A program made the translations under genes and the position numbers. 64,000 nt of DNA from contig NZ_JACHXP010000004.1 of the NCBI RefSeq assembly GCF_014192215.1, positions 186,001 through 250,000 on the forward strand. The letters run 5' to 3'. Of the stretch, positions 17,515 through 26,631 are shown piece after piece. The notes under the pieces were generated by a model. That model was not told the origin of the DNA, ran no database searches, and worked only from the letters and a program-made list of their open reading frames with translations. How positions within the stretch are numbered: the stretch's first letter is position 1; the number at the start of each line of letters is the position of its first letter. This DNA comes from Halomonas cerina. GTDB taxonomy: Bacteria > Pseudomonadota > Gammaproteobacteria > Pseudomonadales > Halomonadaceae.

Positions 17515-17886
17515 GTGACACAGGGCGGCTATGCGACAGGATTCCGGACCATGGTGCTGCTGGGCGTGGCCGCCAACCTGGCCCTGGCGGTGCCCGCGGT
17601 CTTCGTGCCCAATACAGTGATCATGCTGGTAGGGGGAGTACCGGTGACGGAGACGGTGTGGCCCGCCTTCGCGGGCTGGCTGCTGATCCTGCTCAGCCTG
17701 TTCTACCTGCCCGCCGCCCTCGATCCTTTTCGCTATCGGGTCGTCGCCGTGCTCACGGTGCTGGCGCGCTTCGCCGGGGTCGCCTTCTTCACCCTGCTCT
17801 ATCCACAATTTCTGCTGCTGGCGCTGTTCGACCTGTTCTTCGGCGTCACTCAGGGCGCCCTGCTGCTGGCGCTCGGCCGACGCTGA
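17515..17886 (+). CDS. four-helix membrane protein, paralogue of the 11223 gene
   Basis: This 123-residue protein starts at a GTG preceded by AAGGAGG. It is almost entirely membrane-embedded: four helices near residues 10-32, 42-62, 72-95 and 98-118. It shares LFYLPAALDPF with LLYLPAALAPL in the 11223 paralogue, and the same helix layout. It precedes the second dihaem cytochrome by 34 bp, so the same gene pair occurs twice, once on each arm of the cluster. Function unknown; a membrane partner of the cytochrome is the simplest guess. Confidence 0.7.
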   Translation: MTQGGYATGFRTMVLLGVAANLALAVPAVFVPNTVIMLVGGVPVTETVWPAFAGWLLILLSLFYLPAALDPFRYRVVAVLTVLARFAGVAFFTLLYPQFLLLALFDLFFGVTQGALLLALGRR

Positions 17887-17920
17887 GCGCTGTCGTTGGC
17901 TCATCCGGGAGGAGGCGGTC

Positions 17921-19390
17921 ATGGCATTCCGGCATCACACGAACTCCAAGCAATCTCGTCGCTGGCTCGGCTGGCTGGCCTTGCTGTTGGCGCTGGGCGC
18001 CGCGCTGGCGGCGTTCGGCTGGTATCAGCTGTTCCGTGAGGAACCGCAGCACTTCGACAGCGTCGAGGCCTACTACCGCTACGGCTCCATCGGTACCGAA
18101 TCGGAGGAAGGCCTGCCCTACTGGGTCTGGCGTGTGCTGCCGGGGTTGTTCCCGCAGCACCTGCCGGGGGAGGGAGAGGACGAGGGCTACGCCGCCCTGG
18201 GGATCGTCTGGGAGGAAGGCGAACCCACGCCGGTGGGCTTCTCGTTAAAGACCATCGGCTTCCCGCGCATCGGCATCAACTGTGCGGCCTGCCACACCGC
18301 CACCTACCGCACGGCGGCGGACGGCGAGCGCCGTATCGTGCCCACCGGTCCTCACCAGACCTTCGACCCCCAGGCCTACCTGCGTTTCTTGGGGGATGCC
18401 GCCGCCGACCCAGATTTCACCGCCGACACCCTGCTGGCCGCCATCCAGGAGGAGACCGAGCTCTCCTGGCTCGACCGATTGCTCTATCGCTTTTTGATCA
18501 TTCCGCGCACTCGCGACGGGCTTAGGGAGCAGGCCGAGCGCTTTGCCTGGACCGAGGAGCGCCCGCGCTGGGGACCAGGGCGTATTGACCCCTTCAACCC
18601 GGTGAAGTTCCACCCCGACCTGCTGGCCCTGGACCCCGCCGAGGATGACACCATCGGTAACTCCGACATCATGGCGCTGTGGGCGATGGATGCGCAGGAG
18701 GGCCATGCCCTGCACTGGGACGGGCTCAACGACTCCTTGACCGAGGTGGTGCTCAGCGGCGCCATCGGCGACGGTGCGCGGCCCGACTCCCTGCCCGTGG
18801 AGGCGCTTGAGGAGCTTGCGGCCTACCTGCGCCATCAGAGGCCACCGCCCTACCCCTTCCTTGACACCCTGGACAGGCAGATGGCGTCGCGCGGCGAAGT
18901 GCTCTTCGAGGAGACCTGCGCCGGCTGCCACGGGCCCGACGGGGCGCGTACCGGCACGGTGATCCCGCAGGCGGAGGTGGGCACCGACCGTCACCGCCTG
19001 GCGATGTGGACCGCCGAGGCGGCCGAGCGCTACAACGCCTACGCCGAGGAGTACCCTTGGGACTTCGACGCCTTCGTCAAGACCGACGGCTACGTGGCCA
19101 AGCCGCTGACCGGCCTCTGGCTGCGCGCCCCGTACCTGCACAACGGCTCGGTGCCCACCATCGAGGACCTGCTGCGCCCCACCGAACAGCGCCCCGAAGT
19201 ATTCTACCGCGGCTACGACGTCTATCACCCCGCACGACTGGGCTTTATCCACACGGGCGAGGCGGCCAAGCGATACGGCTTTCGCTACGATACGCGCGAG
19301 CCGGGCAACGGCAACGCCGGCCACGAATACGGCACCGAGCTCCCGGCGGAGGATCGCGATGCCCTCGTCGAGTACCTCAAGACGCTCTAG
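17921..19390 (+). CDS. membrane-anchored dihaem c-type cytochrome, paralogue of the 11659 gene
   Basis: This 489-residue protein has a membrane anchor at residues ~15-35 and two haem c motifs, CAACH (121-125) and CAGCH (333-337). It shares with its paralogue the blocks RVLPGLFP, RWGPGRIDPFNP, HALHWDGLNDSL, KTDGYVAKPLTGLWLRAPYLHNGSVPTIEDLL and EPGNGNAGHEYGTEL. The last blocks are typical of the MauG/RoxA-like dihaem superfamily. GGAGG precedes the ATG. Two copies in one cluster suggest either two electron partners or two related substrates. Confidence 0.8.
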   Translation: MAFRHHTNSKQSRRWLGWLALLLALGAALAAFGWYQLFREEPQHFDSVEAYYRYGSIGTESEEGLPYWVWRVLPGLFPQHLPGEGEDEGYAALGIVWEEGEPTPVGFSLKTIGFPRIGINCAACHTATYRTAADGERRIVPTGPHQTFDPQAYLRFLGDAAADPDFTADTLLAAIQEETELSWLDRLLYRFLIIPRTRDGLREQAERFAWTEERPRWGPGRIDPFNPVKFHPDLLALDPAEDDTIGNSDIMALWAMDAQEGHALHWDGLNDSLTEVVLSGAIGDGARPDSLPVEALEELAAYLRHQRPPPYPFLDTLDRQMASRGEVLFEETCAGCHGPDGARTGTVIPQAEVGTDRHRLAMWTAEAAERYNAYAEEYPWDFDAFVKTDGYVAKPLTGLWLRAPYLHNGSVPTIEDLLRPTEQRPEVFYRGYDVYHPARLGFIHTGEAAKRYGFRYDTREPGNGNAGHEYGTELPAEDRDALVEYLKTL

Positions 19391-19429
19391 GTTCCAGTGG
19401 GAGGCAGCACCCGGCGCCGGACCGGCGGG

Positions 19430-19510
19430 TCAGGCGTGGATGACGAAGCGGCCGATGTCGTCGACTACCAGCCAATGGCAGTCAGGGGGGCAGGCCGCGT
19501 GCCTTGATAT
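19430..19510 (-). pseudogene. remnant of a MOSC-domain gene
   Basis: Read on the minus strand, 19483-19430 encodes DCHWLVVDDIGRFVIHA followed by a stop. This matches DRNWMVVDDIGRFVTQ in the MOSC gene at 8790. One base upstream of it a frame change restores RGLPP, comparable to the GPWGLIHD region of the intact gene. No further similarity is seen on either side, so this is a short decayed piece lying between the second cytochrome and cbpA. Confidence 0.6.
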
Positions 19511-19602
19511 CGCACCGGGATGTCACCATCTGAGAAGCGAATGGCCAGATCACATCCTCTGGGCCAGAGTACCGAGAGCGCAGTGTCACGCAGGTGGTGC
19601 AC

Positions 19603-20553
19603 ATGGAGTTCAAGGATTACTACGACATCCTGGGCGTCGACGAGGACGCGGAACCGGCCGCCATCAAGCGGGCCTACCGCAAGCTGGCGCGCCAATACCA
19701 CCCTGACGTCAGCACGGCCGCGGACGCCGAACAGCGCTTCAAGGAAGTCAGCGAGGCCTATGAAGTGCTCAAGGACCCGCAGAAGCGCGCCGAGTACGAC
19801 CAGCTCCGCCGCTACGGCACACAGACCGCTGGCGGCGGGTTCCAGCCCCCGCCCGACTGGGACTTCGAACACGCCTTCAGCGGCGCGGATGCACAGGGGT
19901 TCAGCGACTTCTTCGAGGCCATCTTCGGGCGCGGCGGCATGGGCCAGCGCCGCTCGGGGGCCCAAAGAAGGTCCGGCGGCTTCGACCTGCGCGGCGAAGA
20001 CCTCCATCATCGTCTGGCCCTCTTCCTGGAAGAGGCCTACACCGGGGCCAAGAAGGCAATCACCCTGCGTGTCCCCGAGGTCGACGAGCGCGGCCGCGTC
20101 GTGCATCGGGAACGCACACTCAACGTCAAGATCCCTGCCGGCGTGGTCTCGGGGCAGAAGATCCGTCTTCAGAGGCAGGGCGGCCCGGGCATGGGCGGTG
20201 GCGAGCCGGGGGATCTCTATCTCGAGATTGCCATCGCACCGCATCCCCACTACAAGGTGGAAGGCAAGGACATCTACGGCGAGCTGCCGATCGCGCCCTG
20301 GGAGGCTGCCCTGGGGGCCACGGTGCCCGTGAAGACGCTGGGCGGTTCGGTCAACCTCAAGGTCCCCGAGGGTGCGCAGGCCGGCCAGAAGCTGCGCCTG
20401 AAAGGCCGCGGCCTGCCCGGCAAGCCCGCGGGCGACCACTACGTTGTACTGCAGGTGGTGATGCCCAGGACGCTGTCGCCGCGGGCCCGGGAGCTCTTCG
20501 CCGAACTGGAGAAGGAAGCCGCCTTCGATCCGCGCAGTAAGCAGGAGTCATGA
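19603..20553 (+). CDS. cbpA: curved DNA-binding protein CbpA (DnaJ-type co-chaperone)
   Basis: This 316-residue protein has an N-terminal J domain (residues 1-68) with the HPD motif in ARQYHPDVS, a G/F-rich linker (~75-120, [17 protein letters not shown]), and two C-terminal substrate-binding domains ([17 protein letters not shown], then [16 protein letters not shown]). There is no zinc-finger, which separates CbpA from DnaJ. It stimulates DnaK and can bind curved DNA. The start MEFKDYY at 19603 matches the family; the frame is open three codons earlier. The cbpM gene follows after 3 bp. Confidence 0.92.
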   Translation: MEFKDYYDILGVDEDAEPAAIKRAYRKLARQYHPDVSTAADAEQRFKEVSEAYEVLKDPQKRAEYDQLRRYGTQTAGGGFQPPPDWDFEHAFSGADAQGFSDFFEAIFGRGGMGQRRSGAQRRSGGFDLRGEDLHHRLALFLEEAYTGAKKAITLRVPEVDERGRVVHRERTLNVKIPAGVVSGQKIRLQRQGGPGMGGGEPGDLYLEIAIAPHPHYKVEGKDIYGELPIAPWEAALGATVPVKTLGGSVNLKVPEGAQAGQKLRLKGRGLPGKPAGDHYVVLQVVMPRTLSPRARELFAELEKEAAFDPRSKQES

Positions 20554-20556
20554 CCC

Positions 20557-20907
20557 ATGAGCCGCAAAAACCCCACCCTCCACCTCGAGACGGAGCTGAT
20601 CGAAACCCGCCACACGGTGACGCTGCGCGAACTCTGCATCCGCTGCCACACCGATGCCGGCTTCATCGAGGAAATGGTGAGCTACGGCGTCATTGAGCCA
20701 CGCGGCGCCGCGCAGCAGGAGTGGCGCTTCTCCGTCGATGACCTCCTGCGCCTGCAGCGCGCCCGGCGGCTGCAGCGCGACCTCGACCTCAACTCCCCCG
20801 GCCTGGCGCTGGCGCTCGACCTGCTCGAAGAGGTCAACGACCTGCGCCGTGAACTCGCCGAACTCGAAGCGACGCACCCCCTGCGCCGCGCCCGCGACCG
20901 CTCGTGA
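20557..20907 (+). CDS. cbpM: chaperone modulator CbpM
   Basis: This 116-residue protein is a MerR-like HTH protein (TLRELCIRCHTDAGFIEEMVSYGVIEPRG, residues ~22-50; FSVDDLLRLQRARRLQRDLDLNSPGLALALDLL, ~58-90) with a C-terminal coiled coil. CbpM binds the J domain of CbpA and blocks its stimulation of DnaK and its DNA binding. The order cbpA-cbpM with a 3-bp gap is the usual one. Confidence 0.92.
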   Translation: MSRKNPTLHLETELIETRHTVTLRELCIRCHTDAGFIEEMVSYGVIEPRGAAQQEWRFSVDDLLRLQRARRLQRDLDLNSPGLALALDLLEEVNDLRRELAELEATHPLRRARDRS

Positions 20908-20974
20908 GCGCGACGGTCACCCCGGCCGAGGCCTGGCCTAGACTGCTCGTGAGGTGAGACGTCGAGGAAATGCC

Positions 20975-21724
20975 ATGGCTGCCGAGTTCCGCTTTCACGA
21001 CCGCCTGAACGACTTCCTGCCGCGCGAACGCCGCGACCGGCCTCTGCCCCATGACGTCACACGACGCGCGGCTATCAAAGACGTGATCGAATCGCTGGGT
21101 GTGCCCCATACCGAGGTGGACGTGATCCTGGTGGACGGTCGGTCGGTGGGCTTCGAGCATATCCTGACCGGCGGCGAGCGTGTCGAGGTCTACCCCTGGA
21201 CGACCGCTCCGCCTGACGCCTACCACCTGCGTCCCCCCCTACCATGCCGACCGCGCTTCGCGCTGGATGCCCAGTTGGGCCGACTCGCCCGCTACCTGCG
21301 CCTGCTGGGCTTCGACTGTCACTACCGCCATGATATCGGGGACGCTGAGCTTGCCGCCTGCGCCGACGAGGAGGATCGCATCCTGTTGACGCGAGACCGC
21401 AACCTGCTCAAGCGAAAGCGTATCCGACTCGCCCACTGCGTGCGCCACGATCGCCCCCGGCGACAGCTCGAGGAAGTCTGCGACGAGTTCGACCTCTACC
21501 CGGCCTTCTGCCCCTTCACGCGCTGCACGCACTGTAACGGTCGCCTCGTCCCTGTCGACAAGGCGGCAGTGATCGACCGACTGGAGCCCCTGACGCGGCA
21601 ATACGTGGACCACTTCCTGCAGTGCCAGGACTGTGGCCAGCTCTACTGGCACGGCAGCCATGTCACCCACATGGAGAGGCTGGTGGAACGACTGCGGCAA
21701 AAACGCGCGACACCTTCAGGCTGA
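20975..21724 (+). CDS. ubiquitin-like plus Mut7-C RNase domain protein
   Basis: This 249-residue protein has two domains. Residues ~1-85 form a ThiS/ubiquitin-like fold (AEFRFHDRLNDFLP, then VDVILVDGRSVGFEHILTGGERVEVYP). Residues ~90-245 form the Mut7-C domain of the PIN-like RNase group (RFALDAQLGRLARYLRLLGFD, ILLTRDRNLLKR with the acidic active-site residues) plus zinc-ribbon cysteines in CTHCNGRLV and CQDCGQLYW. GAGGAAA supports the ATG at 20975. The family is predicted to be an RNase; its targets are not known. Confidence 0.88.
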   Translation: MAAEFRFHDRLNDFLPRERRDRPLPHDVTRRAAIKDVIESLGVPHTEVDVILVDGRSVGFEHILTGGERVEVYPWTTAPPDAYHLRPPLPCRPRFALDAQLGRLARYLRLLGFDCHYRHDIGDAELAACADEEDRILLTRDRNLLKRKRIRLAHCVRHDRPRRQLEEVCDEFDLYPAFCPFTRCTHCNGRLVPVDKAAVIDRLEPLTRQYVDHFLQCQDCGQLYWHGSHVTHMERLVERLRQKRATPSG

Positions 21725-21916
21725 CCCCCCACGCCGTCGTCCCAGGGCGCGGTTACCTCGACCCAGGGTTGAACTTCCGCATCCCGCTCCTAAGCTGAAG
21801 GTAAAACACCGCCCGCTCCCCTGGCGGCGCATCGGGCAGAGTCCCGTCAAGAAAACGCCCATTTCCCGCACGGGTAATACGGAACGCCTTTATCCACATC
21901 ATGAGGAAGCTTTTTC
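21725..21916 (+). promoter_or_regulatory. upstream region of ectD
   Basis: These 192 bp lie between the Mut7-C gene and ectD. Since ectD stands alone and its family is osmotically induced, its promoter is expected here. No clear sigma-70 or sigma-38 elements, hairpin or repeat stand out by eye. Confidence 0.35.
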
Positions 21917-22867
21917 ATGGTCGATCGCCTGGATCCTTATCCGACACGCCTGAAGGAATATCGCTCGCCGCTGATGAGACAGGAGCCGGTGGTGCATTCC
22001 CGCAACCAACGACGCTGGGATGGTCCCCTGGATGAAGTGGCGCTCTCGCGCTACGAACGAGACGGCTTTTTGTGGTTCAACGGCTTCTTCTCCCGGGATC
22101 GGACCGAACCGTTCTTCCAAGAGCTCAAGGAGATGGAGAACGATGCGGAGCTGATGGGCTCCGAGCAGGTCATCAAGGACCCCCAGACCGGTGCCATCCG
22201 CTCCGTGTTCGGCATGCACAAGCTCTCGAAACAGTTCGACCGGTTGACGCGGGACCCGCGCGTCCTGGGCATGGTGCGACAGCTGCTGGGCAGTGAGGTC
22301 TACATCCACCAGTCACGCATCAATGACAAGTTCGGTTTCCAGGGCAGCGGCTTCGACTGGCACTCGGACTTCGAGACCTGGCACTCGGAGGACGGCATGC
22401 CGAAAATGCGGGCCGTGAGTGCCTCCCTGATGCTGACCGACAACAACGAATTCAATGGGCCGCTGATGCTGATTCCCGGCTCGCATCGCCTGTTCGTGCC
22501 CTGCGTGGGGGAGACCCCGGAGATGAACTGGAAGGAGTCGCTCAAGGCTCAGAGCATCGGGGTGCCGGACCGTGATGCCCTGGCCAGCCTGGCCGAACGT
22601 GGCGGCATCCAGGCTCCCAAGGGACCGGCCGGGTCACTGCTGCTGTTCGAGTGCAACACGCTGCACGCCTCGAACGAGAACATGTCGCCCTGGCCGCGCT
22701 CCAACCTGTTCTTCGTCTACAACAGCGTGGACAACGCCCTGGACGAGCCTTATGCGGCCCCGTCACGGCGTCCCGAATTCCTCGCCTCGCGCGACGGCAT
22801 CGCACCATTGACCATGTATGACGACTTCCCGGAACTCAGCGGTCAGGGGGTCGAGCCGTTGCGTTGA
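21917..22867 (+). CDS. ectD: ectoine hydroxylase
   Basis: This 316-residue Fe(II)/2-oxoglutarate dioxygenase converts the compatible solute ectoine to 5-hydroxyectoine in the cytoplasm. The EctD signature is present: QSRINDKFGFQGSGFDWHSDFETWH (~132-156) with metal ligands His149 and Asp151, distal His250 in NTLHASNEN, and an Arg for 2-oxoglutarate just after it (SPWPRSN). Length fits the family (300-332). GAGGAAG lies upstream of the ATG. It is not linked to ectABC, as is common in Halomonadaceae. A strong bidirectional terminator follows at 22900. Confidence 0.95.
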   Translation: MVDRLDPYPTRLKEYRSPLMRQEPVVHSRNQRRWDGPLDEVALSRYERDGFLWFNGFFSRDRTEPFFQELKEMENDAELMGSEQVIKDPQTGAIRSVFGMHKLSKQFDRLTRDPRVLGMVRQLLGSEVYIHQSRINDKFGFQGSGFDWHSDFETWHSEDGMPKMRAVSASLMLTDNNEFNGPLMLIPGSHRLFVPCVGETPEMNWKESLKAQSIGVPDRDALASLAERGGIQAPKGPAGSLLLFECNTLHASNENMSPWPRSNLFFVYNSVDNALDEPYAAPSRRPEFLASRDGIAPLTMYDDFPELSGQGVEPLR

Positions 22868-22899
22868 GGCCCTCGCGCCAGGTGGAAGTTCTCATACAG

Positions 22900-22929
22900 G
22901 AAAGCCGTGGCGCTGACGCCACGGCTTTC
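22900..22929. terminator. bidirectional hairpin between ectD and the enoyl-CoA hydratase gene
   Basis: A perfect 13-bp stem (GAAAGCCGTGGCG / CGCCACGGCTTTC) with a CTGA loop lies between the convergent ends of ectD (22867) and the enoyl-CoA hydratase gene (22953). The stem ends in AAAG/CTTTC on both sides, so it can act on both strands. Confidence 0.75.
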
Positions 22930-22952
22930 GATCATGGTCTCGGCCAACCGGA

Positions 22953-23726
<774 letters not shown>

Positions 23727-23759
23727 GGGGGCTCCACGATGGGTTGTTGTTGAGGTATA

Positions 23760-23792
23760 CCGCCCAACCCTAGCGAACGCTAGGTTGGGCGG
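23760..23792 (-). other. intercistronic stem-loop
   Basis: A 15-bp stem with one bulged base (CCGCCCAACCCTAGCG / CGCTAGGTTGGGCGG) lies between the 3-hydroxyacyl-CoA dehydrogenase stop and the enoyl-CoA hydratase start. There is no T-run after it on the minus strand, so RNA processing or partial attenuation is more likely than full termination. Confidence 0.55.
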
Positions 23793-23812
23793 CAATCCCC
23801 CTTTTGTTGGGC

Positions 23813-24661
23813 CTACTCGTAAATATGAAAGCCACGTCCGCTCTTGCGCCCCAGGTAGCCGGCATCGACCATGCGCCTAAGCAGCGGACAGGGGCGATAC
23901 TTGGGATCGCCGAAGCCTTCCTGCAGCACCTCCATGATCGCCAGGCATACGTCCAGGCCGATCAGGTCGGCAAGCTGAAGCGGACCCATGGGATGGGCGG
24001 CGCCGAGCTTCATGGCCTGGTCCACGGCGTCGGGGGTGGCCGCCCCCTCCTGCACCAGGAAGGCGGCCTCGTTGATCATCGGCACCAGCAAGCGGTTGAC
24101 CGCGAAGCCGGGGGAGTCGCCCACCGGCACGGCGGTCTTGCCCAAGTCCGTGGCCAGCTGCTCGATACGCGCCACGGTGGCATCACTGGTCTGCTCGGCG
24201 CGAATCACCTCGACCAGCTTGAGCACCGGTACGGGGTTGAAGAAATGCATGCCCACCACCCGCTCGGGACGCTCGCAGACCCCCGCCAGGCGCGTCAGCG
24301 ACAGCGACGAGGTGTTGGAGGCCAGGATGGCATCGTGGGTCAGGTGGCTCAGGTCGCGGAACAGCTTCTCCTTGAGCGCCGGCTGCTCGGGGGCGGCCTC
24401 AATGATCACCTCGCAGTCGCGCAGGGCGTCCAGAGCGGTGGTGGTATCCAGCTGTGCCAGGGCGGCGTCCTTGTCGGTCTCGGACAGCTTCCCCTTGGTC
24501 ACCAGCTTGCCCAGCCCCTTATCGAGGTTGCCCCGGGCCCGGGTCAGCTGCTCGTCGGCCACGTCATAGAGCTTGACGGGAAAGCCGCTCTGGACGAGGA
24601 CCTGGGCGATGCCTTGGCCCATGGTGCCGGCGCCGACCACACCGATCGGTTGTTGACTCAT
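23813..24661 (-). CDS. 3-hydroxybutyryl-CoA / 3-hydroxyacyl-CoA dehydrogenase
   Basis: This 282-residue protein starts with a Rossmann NAD site (IGVVGAGTMGQGIAQVLVQSG) and has EAAPEQPALKEKLF, ILASNTSSLSLTRLA, VVGMHFFNPVPVLKLVEVI (catalytic His in MHFFNP) and the C-terminal helical dimerisation domain with GFAVNRLLVPMINEA and AHPMGPLQLADLIGLD. It oxidises 3-hydroxyacyl-CoA to 3-oxoacyl-CoA; the single-domain 280-residue form usually prefers short chains (Hbd/PaaH type). AGGAGA lies six bases before the ATG at 24661. Confidence 0.92.
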   Translation of the reverse strand: MSQQPIGVVGAGTMGQGIAQVLVQSGFPVKLYDVADEQLTRARGNLDKGLGKLVTKGKLSETDKDAALAQLDTTTALDALRDCEVIIEAAPEQPALKEKLFRDLSHLTHDAILASNTSSLSLTRLAGVCERPERVVGMHFFNPVPVLKLVEVIRAEQTSDATVARIEQLATDLGKTAVPVGDSPGFAVNRLLVPMINEAAFLVQEGAATPDAVDQAMKLGAAHPMGPLQLADLIGLDVCLAIMEVLQEGFGDPKYRPCPLLRRMVDAGYLGRKSGRGFHIYE

Positions 24662-24689
24662 TTGCACTCTCCTGATGTTTTCTCGTGGT

Positions 24690-24905
24690 CTGCTGAGGAG
24701 CTTTCTCCGGCGGCAAGCCTGCGGGGAGGCGCTGTGAACCCTTCCCTGGGCGCTACCGACGCCCTGCTTCGCTCTCGCGTCCTGCGCCGCTTGCAGGACC
24801 GGTGCTGGCCATCCATGGCCAGCCCGTTCGGAGGAATCCTCCTCACCCCTGGCGTAGGACCTCCCCTGCGGCTTGCCCCCGAACGCTCCTCGCTTGGGTC
24901 AACTG
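24690..24905 (+). repeat. Halomonas-type dispersed intergenic repeat, copy A
   Basis: This intergenic stretch holds a GC-rich block containing GGAGGCGCTGTGAACCCTTC, then CCTGGGCGCTAC. The same block, with two base changes, occurs in reverse orientation at 31335-31366. Small palindromes follow (TGGCCATCCATGGCCA, GGAGGAATCCTCC). I recognise this kind of sequence as an abundant intergenic repeat in Halomonas genomes. It lies between the acyl-CoA ligase and dehydrogenase genes and probably forms structured RNA in the transcript. Confidence 0.65.
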
Positions 24906-24928
24906 AGATAATCACTGGTGATTCGCTG

Positions 24929-26560
24929 CTACTGCTTGCGCGCTTCTTCGCGCAGCACGAACTTCTGGATCTTGCCGGTGGAGGTCTTGGGCAGCTCGGT
25001 GAAGATCACCGTCCTGGGGGCCTTGAAGTGGGCCAGGCGGCTGCGGCAGTGGTCGATGATCTCCTGCTCGGTGACCTCGCCGTAGCCCACCTTGAGCTTG
25101 ACGAAGGCGCAGGGCGTCTCGCCCCACTTCTCGTCGGGCTTGGCCACCACGGCGGCCTCCTCCACGGCCGGGTGCGTGTAGAGGGCATCCTCCACCTCGA
25201 TGGTGGAGATGTTCTCGCCGCCGGAGATGATGATGTCCTTGGCCCGGTCCTTGATCTCGATGTAACCGTCGGGGTGCCAGACGGCGAGATCGCCGGTATG
25301 GTACCAGCCGCCTTTTAGGGCCTGCTCGGTGGCCTCGGGATTCTTGAGGTAGCCCTTCATGACGTTGTTGCCGCGCATCAGGATCTCGCCGATGGTCTGG
25401 CCATCCTTGGGCACCGGCGCCAGGGTCTCAGGATCGGCAATGCACAATGCCTCGAGCATGTGGTAGCGCACGCCCTGGCGCGCCTTGAGCTTCGCCCGCG
25501 CTTCCACGGACAGCTCGTCCCAGGCCTCGTGCCAGGCACACACCGTCACCGGACCGTAGACTTCGGTGAGACCGTAGACATGGGTCACCTCGATGCCGAG
25601 CGTTTCGACCCCGGCGATCACCGAGGCGGGCGGGGCGGCGCCGGCGGTGGTGACCTTCACCGGATGATCGAAATCGCGCTTCTGTGCGTCGGGCAGGTTG
25701 ACCAGGCCGTTGAGCACGATGGGGGCGCCACTGAAGTGGGTCACCCTCTCATCGGCGATCAGGGCCATGATCTTCTTCGGATCCACCCGGCGCAGGCAGA
25801 CGCTGACGCCGGCGTTGGCGGCAATCGTCCAGGGAAAGCACCAGCCGTTGCAGTGGAACATCGGCAGGGTCCAGAGGTACACGGGGTGGTGGGGCATGGC
25901 CCACTCGAGGAGGTTGCTCACCGCGTTCAGGTAGGCGCCGCGATGGTGGTAGACTACCCCCTTGGGCTTGCCGGTGGTGCCGGAGGTGTAATTGAGCGAG
26001 ATCGCCTGCCACTCGTCCTCGGGCAGCCGGTAGGGATACTCGGGATCGCCTTCGGCGAGCAGCGACTCGTACTCCACCTGGCCGATACGCTGTGGTGGGC
26101 CCTCGAAGAGGGCATCGTCTACGTCGATCACCAGCGGCTTGGGGTCGAGTTTCGCCACCGCCGCCTCGATGACCCCAGCAAACTCGGGGTCGACCAGCAC
26201 CACCTTCGCCTCGCCGTGGGCAAGCATGTAGGCGATGGCCTCGGCATCCAGGCGGATGTTGAGGGTATTGAGCACGCAGCCGGCCAAGGGCACGCCGAAG
26301 TGGGCCTCGAACATGGCCGGCACATTGGGCAGCATGGCCGCCACGGTCTGGCCGGGCTGAATGCCATGCAGCTCCAGTGCCGAGGCAAGACGCCGGCAGC
26401 GCTGCCAGGTCTCGGCCCAGTTGCGGCGAATCTCGCCATGGACCACTGCCGGGTAGTCGGGGTAGACGGTAGCGCTGCGCTCGATGAAGGTCAGCGGCGA
26501 GAGTGGCACGTGGTTGGCCGACGTACGGGGCAGGTCCTGCTCGAAGATGCTCTGGGTCAT
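24929..26560 (-). CDS. acyl-CoA ligase (AMP-binding; DmdB/medium-chain type)
   Basis: This 543-residue enzyme has the adenylate-forming signatures: YTSGTTGKPKGVVYHHRG (~180-198), the MFHCNGWCFPW segment, VYGLTEVYGP, GWYHTGDLAVWHPDGYIEIKDRAKDIIISGGENIS (hinge Asp and Arg) and the C-terminal catalytic Lys in PKTSTGKIQKF. The MFHCNGWCFPW form resembles 3-methylmercaptopropionate-CoA ligase DmdB and medium-chain ligases. It activates a carboxylic acid with ATP and CoA. The ATG at 26560 has GGAG upstream. It follows the acyl-CoA dehydrogenase by 71 bp. Confidence 0.88.
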   Translation of the reverse strand: MTQSIFEQDLPRTSANHVPLSPLTFIERSATVYPDYPAVVHGEIRRNWAETWQRCRRLASALELHGIQPGQTVAAMLPNVPAMFEAHFGVPLAGCVLNTLNIRLDAEAIAYMLAHGEAKVVLVDPEFAGVIEAAVAKLDPKPLVIDVDDALFEGPPQRIGQVEYESLLAEGDPEYPYRLPEDEWQAISLNYTSGTTGKPKGVVYHHRGAYLNAVSNLLEWAMPHHPVYLWTLPMFHCNGWCFPWTIAANAGVSVCLRRVDPKKIMALIADERVTHFSGAPIVLNGLVNLPDAQKRDFDHPVKVTTAGAAPPASVIAGVETLGIEVTHVYGLTEVYGPVTVCAWHEAWDELSVEARAKLKARQGVRYHMLEALCIADPETLAPVPKDGQTIGEILMRGNNVMKGYLKNPEATEQALKGGWYHTGDLAVWHPDGYIEIKDRAKDIIISGGENISTIEVEDALYTHPAVEEAAVVAKPDEKWGETPCAFVKLKVGYGEVTEQEIIDHCRSRLAHFKAPRTVIFTELPKTSTGKIQKFVLREEARKQ

Positions 26561-26631
26561 GGGGACTCCATGGAGATCCTGGAAGATGTGCTGACACAAA
26601 GCCGCCGGCACAGGAGCCGACGGCAGGAAGG

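Noticed and set aside
23804..25318. Plus-strand open frame (504 codons) spanning two minus-strand genes and the repeat
   Set aside because: It crosses gene borders and an intergenic repeat, which a real gene would not.
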